A DNA stretch of 64,000 bases, from the NCBI RefSeq assembly GCF_010093225.1, contig NZ_PDWM01000008.1, positions 1 to 64,000 on the forward strand. Direction: 5' to 3'. The notes under the pieces are model-generated. The model ran no database searches and was not told the DNA's origin. It worked only from the letters and a program-made list of their open reading frames with translations. Of this stretch, positions 8,216-17,147 are shown piece by piece. The translations under genes were made by a program, and so were the position numbers. This stretch comes from Pseudoxanthomonas koreensis (GTDB lineage Bacteria; Pseudomonadota; Gammaproteobacteria; Xanthomonadales; Xanthomonadaceae). How positions within the stretch are numbered: the first letter of the stretch is position 1; every line of letters starts with the position of its first letter.

Positions 8216-8689
8216 TCAGTCGCCGGTGCGGAAGCGCAGCGTCAGCCCCTTGAGGAAATTGCGCAGGATCTGGTCACCGCAGGGCCGGAAGTTCTTGTGT
8301 CCGGGCTGGCGGAACAGCGCGGTCATCTCCGGCTTGGCGAGCGGGAAGCCGGCGCCCTCGAACACCTCGTGCATGTCCACGTCCTTGAGCTGGAAGGCCA
8401 CGCGCAGCTTCTTCAGCACCAGGTTGTTGCTGATCCGGCTCTCCGGCGGGCGCGGCGGCTGGCTCTCGTCGCGGCCGCGGTAGTAGACCACCAGGCCGTC
8501 GAGGAAGCGCGCCAGCAGGGCGTCGCTGCAGGCGACCGCGCCAGCCTCGTCCTCCTTCTTCAGCAACGCGGGGATGTCGGCCTTGTCGAGCGCGAACCCC
8601 GGATCGGCCAGCTGGACGATCTCCACCACCTTGCCGTCGCTGAAGTCCAGCATGTAGCGGATGCTGCGCAGGACGTCGTTGTTGATCAT
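8216..8689 (-). CDS. DUF1456 (YehS-like) protein
   Basis: A 157-residue protein built from two DUF1456 repeats. The first is NNDVLRSIRYMLDFSDGKVVEIVQLA and the second is SNNLVLKKLRVAFQLKDVDMHEVFEGAG; both are followed by a short helical segment. A C-terminal FRPCGDQILRNFLKGL is shared with E. coli YehS. The function is unknown; a regulatory or nucleic-acid role has been suggested for the family. The ATG at 8689 starts directly at the first repeat. The gene diverges from the Ca2+/H+ antiporter gene, with a shared gap of 175 bases that holds motif box A. Confidence 0.88.
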   Translation of the reverse strand: MINNDVLRSIRYMLDFSDGKVVEIVQLADPGFALDKADIPALLKKEDEAGAVACSDALLARFLDGLVVYYRGRDESQPPRPPESRISNNLVLKKLRVAFQLKDVDMHEVFEGAGFPLAKPEMTALFRQPGHKNFRPCGDQILRNFLKGLTLRFRTGD

Positions 8690-8784
8690 CGCGGTTGCCC
8701 GGTGGCCTGGGGTAGGGCGCAGGCTGCATTTTAGCGCCCCGGGGAGCGCGCCATTGCGCGCCGGTCCGCCGCCACGTCCAGGCG

Positions 8785-8803
8785 GTAGGGCCAAGGGCCA
8801 ATT
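8785..8803 (+). promoter_or_regulatory. GGCCAA-type box A, upstream of the Ca2+/H+ antiporter
   Basis: GTAGGGCCAAGGGCCAATT, one of four near-identical 19-base motifs in the window (also 10689, 45889 and 50649). It contains a direct GGCCAA repeat with a 7-base period. It ends 61 bases before the antiporter ATG and is followed by GCCCGCATGCGGG, a local palindrome. Its position in an intergenic region suggests a transcription-factor site. Confidence 0.7.
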
Positions 8804-8864
8804 GCCCGCATGCGGGGGAAGAGGCGACGGTACCGGCGCCGATGTCGGCGGGGGCGGGGAATCG

Positions 8865-9929
8865 ATGATGAAGTGGCTGCTTGTGCTGGTGCCGATCGCC
8901 ATCGCGCTGGAGCATTTCGCGCCGGGCAACGCCCTGCTGATATTCGCCGTGGCCGCGCTGGGCATCATCCCGCTGGCGGCGATCATGGCCCAGGCCACCG
9001 GCTCGCTGGCCACCCGCCTCGGCCCCGGCCTGGGCGGCCTGCTCAACGCCACCTTCGGCAACGCCGCCGAACTGATCATCGCCCTGGCCGCGCTGCGCGC
9101 CGGCCTGCACGACATGGTCAAGGCCTCGCTGGCCGGCACCATCATCGGCAACGTGCTGTTCGTGCTGGGCGTGGCGATGGTGCTGGGCGGCACCCGCCAC
9201 GGCGACCAGACCTACGACGCCCGCTCCGCGCGCACCCAGGCGACCATGCTGACCCTGGCGGTAACGGCGCTGATCCTGCCGGCGGCGTACCTGTCGATCG
9301 TGCCCAGCGCCGAAGTGCAGATGAACTCGCTGAGCACGATCATCGCCGGGATCATGCTCGCGGTGTACGTGGCCAACGTCGCCTTCACCATGGTCCGCAG
9401 CCGTGCCGATGCCGCCGCCGCCGCGGCCGGCCATGCCGACCTGCATCACGGCCCGCAGTGGGCGCCGGGCAAGGCGCTGGCGGTGCTGTTCGCGGTCACC
9501 CTGGGCATCATCTGGCTCAGCGAGATCCTGGTCGGCACGGTCGAGTCGGCGAGCGAGGCGATGGGCTTCTCCGACGCGTTCACCGGCGTGTTCGTGCTGG
9601 CGGTGATCGGCGGCGCGGCCGAACAGGCCACCGCCATGGGCGCCGCGCGGCAGAACCGCATGGACCTGTCGATGTCGATCACCCTGGGTGCCAGCGTGCA
9701 GCTGGCCCTGCTGGTGGCGCCGCTGCTGGTGCTGATGAGCTTCTTCGTCGGCCCGCAGCCGATGGACCTGGTGTTCGGCCCGGGGCTGGTGCTGACCATC
9801 CTGTTCTCGGTGATCATCGCCGGCCAGGTCGCCAGCGACGGCCGCGCCGACTGGCTGCGCGGCGTGCAGCTGCTGGCGGTGTACCTGATCCTGGCCACCG
9901 TGTTCTTCTTCGTGCCCGACGTGGGGTGA
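8865..9929 (+). CDS. cax: Calcium/proton (CaCA family) antiporter
   Basis: A 354-residue inner-membrane protein with about eleven hydrophobic segments in two homologous halves. The first half carries TFGNAAELI (Glu69), the c-1 exchange motif of CAX proteins. The second carries IGGAAEQATAMGAA (Glu253), the c-2 counterpart. A histidine-containing acidic loop (AGHADLHHGPQW) separates the halves. The family exports Ca2+ or other cations in exchange for protons. The start was set at the first ATG of an MM pair at 8865, preceded by GGGG-rich sequence. A potassium-channel gene begins four bases after its stop, so the two are an operon for ion homeostasis. Box A lies upstream. Confidence 0.93.
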   Translation: MMKWLLVLVPIAIALEHFAPGNALLIFAVAALGIIPLAAIMAQATGSLATRLGPGLGGLLNATFGNAAELIIALAALRAGLHDMVKASLAGTIIGNVLFVLGVAMVLGGTRHGDQTYDARSARTQATMLTLAVTALILPAAYLSIVPSAEVQMNSLSTIIAGIMLAVYVANVAFTMVRSRADAAAAAAGHADLHHGPQWAPGKALAVLFAVTLGIIWLSEILVGTVESASEAMGFSDAFTGVFVLAVIGGAAEQATAMGAARQNRMDLSMSITLGASVQLALLVAPLLVLMSFFVGPQPMDLVFGPGLVLTILFSVIIAGQVASDGRADWLRGVQLLAVYLILATVFFFVPDVG

Positions 9930-9933
9930 GGCG

Positions 9934-10620
9934 GTGGAACCGGTGAAGCCGGTGCTTTCCCCGACGTCCGGATGGATCGCCCGGCGCCGCTACGCGATCC
10001 TGTTCTACGCGCTGCTGGCCACCATCGCGGTGGGCCCGCTGCTGGAGGCGCTGGACATCGGCCGGCTGGCGATGGAGATGCTGCTCACCGCCAGCCTGGT
10101 GGCCGCGGTGTTCCCGATCGGGGCGCTGCACAAGCGGCGCACGATGCTCGTGATCGTCGCGCTGGCGCTGCTGCTGCGCGGGCTGTCGGCGTACCTGGAC
10201 TCGGCCACGATCTCGGCGGTGGGCGCCATCCTGTGGGGGGCGGTGGCGCTGATGGCGGTGTTCGGCGCGATCCGCTATTCGATGTCCAGCGCGCGGGTGG
10301 ACCTGGAGCAGCTGTACGCGGCGCTCAGCGCCTACCTGCTGATCGGGGTGTGCTGGGGCGTGGTCTACGTCGCCGTGGTCAAGCTGTACCCGGGCGCGCT
10401 GCTGCTCGGCGGCCAGCCACTGCCGCGCGGGCTGGGCATGGGCGACGCCATCTACTTCAGCTTCGTCACCCTGGCCACGCTGGGCTACGGCGACTTCACC
10501 CCGGCGACCCCGGTCATGCGCGGGCTGTCGGTGTTCGAGGCGATCATCGGCCAGCTGTACCTGGCGATCATGGTGGCGCGCCTGGTCAGCCTGCGGGTGG
10601 CGACGGTGTCGTCGGAGTAG
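9934..10620 (+). CDS. Potassium-channel family protein (Ion_trans_2)
   Basis: A 228-residue inner-membrane protein starting at a GTG four bases after the antiporter stop, so translation is probably coupled. Several hydrophobic helices precede a pore domain. The selectivity filter is TLATLGYGDFTP (Gly184-Tyr185-Gly186-Asp187). A closing helix (VFEAIIGQLYLAIMVARLVSLR) follows, as in two-helix channels. No RCK/TrkA cytoplasmic gating domain is present. It would pass K+ or another monovalent cation. Pairing with a Ca2+/H+ exchanger suggests charge compensation, which is inference. Confidence 0.9.
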   Translation: MEPVKPVLSPTSGWIARRRYAILFYALLATIAVGPLLEALDIGRLAMEMLLTASLVAAVFPIGALHKRRTMLVIVALALLLRGLSAYLDSATISAVGAILWGAVALMAVFGAIRYSMSSARVDLEQLYAALSAYLLIGVCWGVVYVAVVKLYPGALLLGGQPLPRGLGMGDAIYFSFVTLATLGYGDFTPATPVMRGLSVFEAIIGQLYLAIMVARLVSLRVATVSSE

Positions 10621-10688
10621 GGCGCTGGCCGGGCTGGACGCCCGGCCCGCACGGCCCGCAGGACGCGCCGCCATTCATGTCGCCACCC

Positions 10689-10707
10689 GTGGGGCCAAAG
10701 GCCAATT
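10689..10707 (+). promoter_or_regulatory. GGCCAA-type box B, upstream of the DUF3300 operon
   Basis: GTGGGGCCAAAGGCCAATT differs from the other three boxes at only a few positions. It lies 108 bases before the DUF3300 ATG and 69 bases after the channel-gene stop, in the same orientation as the operon it would control. Confidence 0.65.
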
Positions 10708-10815
10708 GAGCCGTTTCCGAGGCGGCGGGTAGCGTCGGTGTGTCCGGTGCGCCCGCCTGTCCCGCCAGCGGGCGGGTCCGGCGTCGCCCCGCTACCGCGC
10801 GACTGGAGGATCCCC

Positions 10816-12270
10816 ATGCGCATCTCCGCGCCCCATCTGCTGGCCACCGCCCTGCTGCTCGCGGTGACCGGTGGTTCCAACCCGGCCACCGCCTGGGCCG
10901 CGCCGCAGTCCGCTTCGGCGTCCGGCGCCAAGGCTACGTCGGCAACCTTCAGCGTCGAACAGCTCGACCAGATGATGGCGCCGATCGCGCTGTATCCGGA
11001 CTCGCTGCTGGCCCAGGTGCTGATGGCCTCGACCTACCCCGGCGACGTCGCCGACGCGGTGAAGTGGTCGGAGAAGAACAAGGACGCCAAGGGCGAGGCG
11101 GCGGTCAAGCAGGTCGCCAGCCAGCCCTGGGACCCGAGCGTGCAGTCGCTGGTGGCATTCCCGCAGCTGCTGGCGGTGCTTGGCCAGGATCCGGCCTGGG
11201 TGCAGAAGATGGGTGATGCGTTCCTGGCCCAGCCCGAGGACGTGATGGCCTCGGTGCAGCGCCTGCGGGCCAAGGCCGATGCGGCCGGCAACCTCAAGTC
11301 CAACGAGCAGCAGGTGGTCAGCAAGCAGCCGGCCGCGCCTGCCAGCACCACCACCGTGGTCCAGCAGCCCGCGCAGCAGACCATCGTGATCGAGCCGGCC
11401 GACCCGGAAGTGGTGTACGTGCCCAGCTACAACCCCAGCGTGGTGTATGGCGGCTGGGCCTATCCCTCGTATCCGCCGTACTACTACCCGCCGCCGCCGT
11501 ACTACTACCCGGGCGGGGCGCTGCTCAGCTTCGGCATCGGCGTGGCCGTGGGCGGCGCACTGTGGGGCGACTGCAACTGGGGCGGCGGCGACATCGACAT
11601 CGACGTCAACCGCTACAACGAGTTCAACAGCAACCGCCAGATCGACCGCAGCAGCAACAAGTGGAACCACAACGCGTCCAACCGCGACGGCGTGCCGTAC
11701 CGCGACAACGCCAGCCGCGAGCGCTACGGCAACCAGCGCCAGGGTGCCAGCCAGCGCGACGGCTACCGTGGCCACGACCAGGCGCGCAACGCCGACCGCC
11801 AGCGTGCGGCGCAGTCGCTGGAGAATCGCGGCATCCAGGCGCCGGCGAAGAGCAATGCGGAGGCGCGGCAGCGCGCCGGGCAGGCTTCGCGCGACATCGC
11901 CCAGCAGCCGGCCTCGCGCAATGCCGCGGGCGCTGGCGGCCAGCGCGCCAGCGCCGGCAACACCTCGCGTGCCAACGCCGGCAACACCCAGCGCGCCAAT
12001 ACCGGCAGCACGCAGCAGCGGACCGCGGCATCGAACACCCGTGCCCAGCAGGATGCGCGCCAGCGTGCATCCAACACCCAGGCCGGCACCCGCACGGGCA
12101 ATAACAGCGCCTTCCAGGGTGCATCCAATCCCGGCCAGTCGCGTGCCGCTTCCAGCCGCGGGCACAGCAGCCAGGCGGCATCGCGCTCGTCGGGCGCGCG
12201 CAGCGCCGGCCGGCCGGTGCAGCGTTCGGCCCCGTCGCGTGGCGGCGGTGGCGGCGGCCGCCGCCGTTGA
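10816..12270 (+). CDS. Exported DUF3300 protein with low-complexity tail
   Basis: A 484-residue exported protein; the ATG at 10816 follows GGAGG and begins a signal peptide ending near AWAAPQ. Residues about 40-210 form the DUF3300 domain (LDQMMAPIALYPDSLLAQVLMASTYPGDVADAVKW, then VVYVPSYNPSVVYGGW). A Tyr/Pro-rich segment and one hydrophobic glycine-rich stretch (GIGVAVGGALWG) follow. The last ~200 residues are an Asn/Arg/Gln/Ala/Ser-rich disordered tail with repeated A-N-T-x-R-A-N units. The function is unknown, with envelope localisation likely. The DUF2950 gene follows 16 bases later, a recurrent pairing in proteobacteria. Confidence 0.85.
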   Translation: MRISAPHLLATALLLAVTGGSNPATAWAAPQSASASGAKATSATFSVEQLDQMMAPIALYPDSLLAQVLMASTYPGDVADAVKWSEKNKDAKGEAAVKQVASQPWDPSVQSLVAFPQLLAVLGQDPAWVQKMGDAFLAQPEDVMASVQRLRAKADAAGNLKSNEQQVVSKQPAAPASTTTVVQQPAQQTIVIEPADPEVVYVPSYNPSVVYGGWAYPSYPPYYYPPPPYYYPGGALLSFGIGVAVGGALWGDCNWGGGDIDIDVNRYNEFNSNRQIDRSSNKWNHNASNRDGVPYRDNASRERYGNQRQGASQRDGYRGHDQARNADRQRAAQSLENRGIQAPAKSNAEARQRAGQASRDIAQQPASRNAAGAGGQRASAGNTSRANAGNTQRANTGSTQQRTAASNTRAQQDARQRASNTQAGTRTGNNSAFQGASNPGQSRAASSRGHSSQAASRSSGARSAGRPVQRSAPSRGGGGGGRRR

Positions 12271-12286
12271 ACACAGGAGACCTGAC

Positions 12287-13189
12287 ATGACCGCATCCCT
12301 GCGCCTGCTTCCGATCCTGTGCCTGTCCCTGCTGGCGTTGCCCGCGCACGCGCAGCAGGCCTATCCCACTCCCGAGGCGGCGGCCGAGGCGCTGGTCGGC
12401 GCACTGGGCACGGAAAAGGCCGACGCCGCGCGCCTGGCCACCGTGTTCGGCGCGGACTGGCAGCAGTACATCCCGCTGGACAACGTCGACCGCGACGACA
12501 CCGACGCCTTCCTCGCCCGCTACCGCGAGAAGCACGTGTTCGAGAAGTCCGATGCCACCCACGCGAAGCTTGCCGTGGGCAAGGAGGGCTGGGTGCTGCC
12601 GGTGCCGCTGGTGAAGGGCGCGTCGGGCTGGGCCTTCGACCTGAAGGCCGGCGAGCCGGAGCTGCGCGCGCGCCGCATCGGCCGCAACGAGCTCGACGCG
12701 GTGCAGGCCTCGCTGGCCTACGTCGACGCCCAGGACGACTACGCCGGCGAGGACCGCGACGGCGACGGCGTGCTCGAGTACGCGCAGAAGTTCGTCAGCA
12801 CCGACGGCCAGCACGACGGCCTGTTCTGGGAGGCCGGGGACGACGAGGAGCAGAGCCCGCTGGGCCCGCTGTTCGGCGACGACTCGCCCGAGGGCGTGTG
12901 GCACGGCTACCACTACCGGATCCTCACCGCGCAGGGCACCTCGGCGCCGCGCGGCGCCTACGACTACCGGCTCGGCGACAACATGAGCCGCGGCTTCGCC
13001 CTGGTCGCCTGGCCGGCGCGCTACGGCGACAGCGGGGTGATGAGCTTCATCGTCAGCCACGACGGCCAGGTGTTCGAGAAGGACCTGGGATCCGGAAGCG
13101 ACGCGGTCGCGCGGGCGATGGCCACGTTCGACCCGGACAGCAGCTGGCAGGAAGTGACCGACACGGCCACCGCCGCCGCCTCGCCCTGA
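12287..13189 (+). CDS. Exported DUF2950 protein
   Basis: A 300-residue protein with a signal peptide (MTASLRLLPILCLSLLALPAHAQQ). DUF2950 landmarks are YPTPEAAAEALVGAL, the DWQQYIP segment, VGKEGWVLPVPLVKG, WAFDLKAGEPELRARRIGRNEL, YAQKFVS, GYHYRILTAQG and FALVAWPARYGDSGVMSFIVSHDG. It presumably acts in the periplasm. An AGGAGA ribosome site precedes the ATG, and the gap to DUF3300 is 16 bases, so the two are cotranscribed. The family has no defined biochemical role; cell-envelope stress is only a guess based on the pairing. Confidence 0.87.
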   Translation: MTASLRLLPILCLSLLALPAHAQQAYPTPEAAAEALVGALGTEKADAARLATVFGADWQQYIPLDNVDRDDTDAFLARYREKHVFEKSDATHAKLAVGKEGWVLPVPLVKGASGWAFDLKAGEPELRARRIGRNELDAVQASLAYVDAQDDYAGEDRDGDGVLEYAQKFVSTDGQHDGLFWEAGDDEEQSPLGPLFGDDSPEGVWHGYHYRILTAQGTSAPRGAYDYRLGDNMSRGFALVAWPARYGDSGVMSFIVSHDGQVFEKDLGSGSDAVARAMATFDPDSSWQEVTDTATAAASP

Positions 13190-13365
13190 GGCCGGACGGG
13201 ACGGGGCCGCCAGACCCCGGCCAGGTCGGAAACGCGCGCGACCGGTGCACGCATCGCACGGCGTCGCGATCTTCCCTGCGCAGGATGGAGCGTGCGGGCA
13301 TGGCTGCTAAGCTGCACGCATCGGCCTGCACCGGCAGGCCCCCGCGCGTACAGGAGCCCTTCCCC

Positions 13366-14019
13366 TTGAACACCCATCGCCCGCGCCGCTTCGCCGTTTC
13401 CGTCGTCCCGCTGCTGTGCGGGCTGCTGCTCGCCACGGCCGGCTGCTCGTTCTCGCCGGGCACCGCGCGCAACGCGCCGGCCGGCCATGTCACCGTCACC
13501 ACGCAGGCCTCGGTGCTGCCCGGCCAGGGCTATGCCTGGGTGCCGCTGCCCGAGCCGACGACCGCGCCCGAGCGCGACGCGCGCGTGCGCGACGAGCAGT
13601 TCCGCGCCGACCTGCAGGCCGCGCTGGACCGCGCGCTGCAGGCCAAGGGTTACCGCCCGGTGGACCGTGCCGATGCCGCGTTCCTGGTCGCCAACCGGGT
13701 CGGCGTGCGCGACGTGCGCGAGACCCAGCCGGTGCGCGCCGAACCGGCCGGCACCACGCCGATGTCCGCGATCAAGTGCACCGGCGGCAACTGTTCGCAG
13801 CTGGTGGTGAGCAACGACAGCGGCGAGCCGGTGCTGCGCTACCGCACCACCGAACGCACCGAAGGCGGCCTGATGATCGAGGTGATCGAACCGCGCAGCA
13901 TCCGCGTGGTCTGGAGCGCGCTGAATACCGGCACGATCCGGCCGGGCGAATGGACCCAGGCACGACTGGATGCGGTCGCCGCGCAGACCCTGTCCGACCT
14001 GCCGGCGTACCGGCCCTGA
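13366..14019 (+). CDS. DUF4136 lipoprotein
   Basis: A 217-residue protein starting at a TTG at 13366 with AGGAG upstream. The alternative in-frame ATGs further 5' would bury the signal in a long arginine-rich leader. The signal peptide ends in a lipobox ATAGC at about Cys28. The DUF4136 domain follows: YAWVPLPEPT, DEQFRADLQAALDRALQAKGYRPVDRADAAFLVANRV, and a C-terminal WTQARLDAVAAQTLSDLP. Such lipoproteins are anchored in the outer membrane or periplasm and have no known activity. TAAGCT at about 13309 may be the -10. Confidence 0.82.
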   Translation: MNTHRPRRFAVSVVPLLCGLLLATAGCSFSPGTARNAPAGHVTVTTQASVLPGQGYAWVPLPEPTTAPERDARVRDEQFRADLQAALDRALQAKGYRPVDRADAAFLVANRVGVRDVRETQPVRAEPAGTTPMSAIKCTGGNCSQLVVSNDSGEPVLRYRTTERTEGGLMIEVIEPRSIRVVWSALNTGTIRPGEWTQARLDAVAAQTLSDLPAYRP

Positions 14020-14113
14020 TGAACGGGCCCCGTCCGGCAGCGGCGGGGTGCGGAGGAATCGATCGGCGCAGGCGGTAGATTCAACGGGTCTCGTCCGCTT
14101 TCCGATTCCCGCC

Positions 14114-14569
14114 ATGCGCCGCGCCACCTGCCTTGCCGTGCTCTGCCTCGCCGCCATGCCGCCGCTGGCCGCCCAGGATGCGGCCTCGCTGGACCTGTCG
14201 CTGCCGCAGGCCACTTCGCTGTACCGCAACGATCCGCCCGGCACCTGGTATGGCGATCCCTCGGGCACGCCGGCCAGCGCTGCCAGCAGGCCGGTGATCA
14301 TGCGCCGCGCCTGCCCGACCGCGCCCGACGGCAGCCCGACCGACCTGACCGGCAACGTCCGCGCCGGGATCGGCTACTCCAGCGAGGGCGGCAACAGCAA
14401 CTGGCAGGGCGCGTCGCTGAACTACTGCAAGTCCTACGCCGACGACGATGGCGACGGGCGCACGTTCAACATGCAGCTGCACGTGGACCAGTACGACGGC
14501 CCGGGCCAGGGCTGGGGGCCGCGTCCCGGCCCGCATCCCGTTCCCTCGGGCGCTCCGCCACGCCGCTGA
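14114..14569 (+). CDS. Exported protein of unknown function
   Basis: A 151-residue protein with a signal peptide (MRRATCLAVLCLAAMPPLAAQD). The remainder contains LSLPQATSLYRNDPPGTWYGD, a central disulfide-capable pair (RRACPT, LNYCKS), a glycine/asparagine-rich segment GIGYSSEGGNSNWQGASLNY that looks like one beta hairpin, and a DDDGDG acidic loop that might bind calcium. The C-terminus is proline-rich. No family is recognised. TAGATT at 14076-14081 is a probable -10 element. The gene converges on the APC permease gene. Confidence 0.6.
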   Translation: MRRATCLAVLCLAAMPPLAAQDAASLDLSLPQATSLYRNDPPGTWYGDPSGTPASAASRPVIMRRACPTAPDGSPTDLTGNVRAGIGYSSEGGNSNWQGASLNYCKSYADDDGDGRTFNMQLHVDQYDGPGQGWGPRPGPHPVPSGAPPRR

Positions 14570-14636
14570 CAGCCACGACGCGACGCCCGCGGCGGCCACG
14601 CCGCAGCCGGGGCACGTGGCTTGCATCCTTGCCGCA

Positions 14637-15863
14637 TCAGTTCGTCCCTGCCGGCCGCCGCCGCAGCAGGTAGAAGCCGCAACCCACGCCCATCGCCACC
14701 GCCACCGCCAGCAGGTGCTCCGGACGGGCGCTGAGCAGCATCGCCAGCGACAACGCCAGCGCCGCGCACGGTACCAGCGCACCGCCCGGCAGCCTCCATG
14801 AACCCGGCGCATCGCCATGGCGCCGCTGCAGCACCAGCACGCTGCCGGCCGTGGTCATATACGCCAGCAGGCGGGTGACCATCGACAGCAGCGCCAGCTG
14901 CACGAACGATCCGCTCCGGGCCCGCGTCAGGGCCAGCACGCACTGCACCGCGATCGCCAGCGCCGGGGTGTGGAAACGACGGTCCACATGCGCCAGCACT
15001 CGCGGCCCGTAGCCGTCGGAGGCCAGCGTGTGCAGGAAGCGCGGCCCCAGCAGCATGGTCGCGTTGCCGGTGCCCAGGATCGACAGCGCCGCGCCGGCGG
15101 TGACCAGCAGCGCCAGGCCTTCGCCGGAGAACGCCGCCGCCGCGTCGGCCAGCGGTGTGGTCGAGTCCGCCAGCCCCGGCAGCGTGCCCTGCGCCACCAG
15201 CTGCACGCCGGCATAGACCGCGGTGACCAGCACGATCATCGCCACCAGCGCGAACGGCACGTTGCGGCGCGGACTGTGGAATTCGCTCGCGGCCACCGAC
15301 AGGTTCTCGAAGCCGGCGTAGGCGAACAGCAGCAGCAAGGCCGCCTCGCCCATGCGCCGCGGATCCAGTGCCTGCGGCGCCGGCGTGCCGAAGGCCGGCT
15401 GCAGGTCGACATGGAACACGCCGATGGCCACGAACAGCAGCAGCGGCAGCAGCTTGCCCGCCACCAGCCACAGCGACAGCTGCGCGGCCTGGCGCACGCC
15501 GGCGATGTTGATCGCCGCCAGCGCCAGCAGCGAGCCGGCGATCACCGCCATCCGGCCGCCGCCGGAGGACGCCGCCGGCCAGAACCGCGCCAGCGCGTCG
15601 GCCAGGCCGTTGGCCAGCGAGGCGGCGGTCGCTATGCGCGTGAGCCAGATCGTCCAGCCCACCTGGAAGCCGGCGAACGGTCCGAACGCCTCGCGCGCGT
15701 ACAGCGCGCTGCCGCCCTGCACGTCGAAGTACGTGGCCGCCTTGGCGTAGCACAGCACCAGCAGGCCCACGGTCGCCCCGGCCAGCAGCACGCCCCAGAC
15801 GCTGAAGGGGCCGAGCAGGGCGAACGCGGTGGCCGGCAGCAGGTACACGCCGCTGCCGACCAC
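14637..15863 (-). CDS. APC-family amino-acid permease; 5' end probably frameshifted
   Basis: A membrane protein of at least 408 residues with about eleven to twelve helices and the APC signature VVGSGVYLLPATAFALLGP at its start, then AGFENLSVAASEFHSPRRNVPFAL mid-protein. The only in-frame start (GTG at 15863) falls inside the first helix. In the same frame, coding sequence continues upstream (GLLRAVGRWQILGLSINS, typical of APC N-termini) without a start codon. An ATG at 16027 overlaps the stop of the upstream gene as ATGA but is in another frame, so one base may be missing between about 15950 and 16020. The substrate cannot be read from the sequence. Confidence 0.85.
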   Translation of the reverse strand: MVGSGVYLLPATAFALLGPFSVWGVLLAGATVGLLVLCYAKAATYFDVQGGSALYAREAFGPFAGFQVGWTIWLTRIATAASLANGLADALARFWPAASSGGGRMAVIAGSLLALAAINIAGVRQAAQLSLWLVAGKLLPLLLFVAIGVFHVDLQPAFGTPAPQALDPRRMGEAALLLLFAYAGFENLSVAASEFHSPRRNVPFALVAMIVLVTAVYAGVQLVAQGTLPGLADSTTPLADAAAAFSGEGLALLVTAGAALSILGTGNATMLLGPRFLHTLASDGYGPRVLAHVDRRFHTPALAIAVQCVLALTRARSGSFVQLALLSMVTRLLAYMTTAGSVLVLQRRHGDAPGSWRLPGGALVPCAALALSLAMLLSARPEHLLAVAVAMGVGCGFYLLRRRPAGTN

Positions 15864-16023
15864 GCTGTTGATCGACAGCCCGAGGATCTGCCAGCGCCCG
15901 ACCGCACGCAGCAGCCCCTGCGGCGAATGCGGCCCGGGCGCCGCCGGGGTCCCGCGCGCGGCCCTCCGCGCGGGGCCGCGACCGCCGCGGAGGTGCGCGC
16001 AGGGACCACCGCTGCGCGCAGGA

Positions 16024-16944
16024 TCATTCCGCCTTCGCGTCCGGCGCCCAGCGCCAGGCGCGCACCACGTTGTCGAAGAACATCGGCACCACCAGCAGTT
16101 CCCTGTCGGCCAGGTAGAGGTGGTCGGCCGAACCCTTCGACAGGGTCAGCAGCGGCGTGGTCGTGTCACCGGCATCGACGTGCAGCAGCAGCCCGCGGGT
16201 CCAGTCGGTCACCGTCCAGCCGCCGCGGCCATCCGGTTCGATCCCGTCGATGTGGCCGATCGGCTCGCTGCCGATGCGGCCGGTGCTGCGGTCGGCCAGC
16301 GCCACCGTGGACAGATGGCCGGGTTGCGCGCCGTCCGGCGGTACCTGCCAGCTGCCCAGCAGCAGGCGCTCGCCGTCCACGCGCAGGCCGTTGGGCCGTC
16401 CGGTCGTGGCCACGTCGAGCTGCAGCCACGGTTCGAGGCGGCCCTGGTGCAGGCGGAACACCGTGTCCAGGCGCGGACTGAAGGCGTAGACATTGCCGTC
16501 CGCGTCGGCGGGGGTGTCGTTGAAGCGCGCCGGGCCGCCGTCGGGAGGCGCGTGGCGGGCGAGGATCCTCGCCGCGTCCAGGTCGATCTCCACCAGCGCA
16601 TCGTCGTCGCCCGCGTACAGGCGGCCGTTGGCCAGCGCCAGGCCCTTGGGATTCTCCAGGCCGGTGACCCACTCGCGGTCCAGCAGCGTGCCGTCCGCGG
16701 CCAGGCGGCTGATGAAACCGTCGCCGGGAACCGCATCCTCGCCCCGGGTGCCGATGTTGGATACGTAGAACACGCCGCGCTGGCGGTCGAACACCACCGA
16801 CTCGGGCGTGCTGAAACCGGCCGTTTCCCACAGCGGTTCCGGTGTGGCGGCTTCGGCCGCGGGCAGCGCGCTGGCCAGGGCGAATGCAAACAGGGCGGGC
16901 ACTGCACGGAGCGCAGCACGATGGCGCGGGATCGTCCGGGACAT
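16024..16944 (-). CDS. Exported SMP-30/gluconolactonase-like beta-propeller protein
   Basis: A 306-residue protein with a signal peptide ending near ALPAAEAA. The body has repeated propeller blades: PESVVFDRQRGVFYVSNIG, NPKGLALANGRLYAGDDDALVEIDL, ARFNDTPADADGNVYAFSPRLDTVFRL, GRPNGLRVDGERLLLGSW and GIEPDGRGGWTVTDW. This order matches the six-bladed SMP-30 family of lactonases and strictosidine-synthase relatives. A periplasmic hydrolytic or binding role is likely; the substrate is unknown. Its TGA overlaps an ATG (ATGA) that is the natural start of the following permease gene, so the two form an operon. Confidence 0.8.
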   Translation of the reverse strand: MSRTIPRHRAALRAVPALFAFALASALPAAEAATPEPLWETAGFSTPESVVFDRQRGVFYVSNIGTRGEDAVPGDGFISRLAADGTLLDREWVTGLENPKGLALANGRLYAGDDDALVEIDLDAARILARHAPPDGGPARFNDTPADADGNVYAFSPRLDTVFRLHQGRLEPWLQLDVATTGRPNGLRVDGERLLLGSWQVPPDGAQPGHLSTVALADRSTGRIGSEPIGHIDGIEPDGRGGWTVTDWTRGLLLHVDAGDTTTPLLTLSKGSADHLYLADRELLVVPMFFDNVVRAWRWAPDAKAE

Positions 16945-17147
16945 GGGACCTCCGGTCGGGCAGGGCGGGACGGACAGGATAGTGCGTCGACGGCCACCCG
17001 GTGGTGGGGTGCGTGGCGGCCTTGCCTGCCGTCCCGCGCTTGTGCGGCGGGCGGGACTGGAACACGGTGCGGCGTGGATGCGGCGCGCGCGGGATCCCCG
17101 GCTGCACGCGAAGATGGCCGAAAAAGCCTTCTGACGTGGCAGTGGCG

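Noticed and set aside
11800-12270. Repetitive Asn/Arg/Ala units in the DUF3300 tail considered as a DNA repeat array
   Set aside because: The periodicity is loose, stays in frame, and suits a disordered protein tail; spacers and repeats are not regular enough for CRISPR or a satellite.
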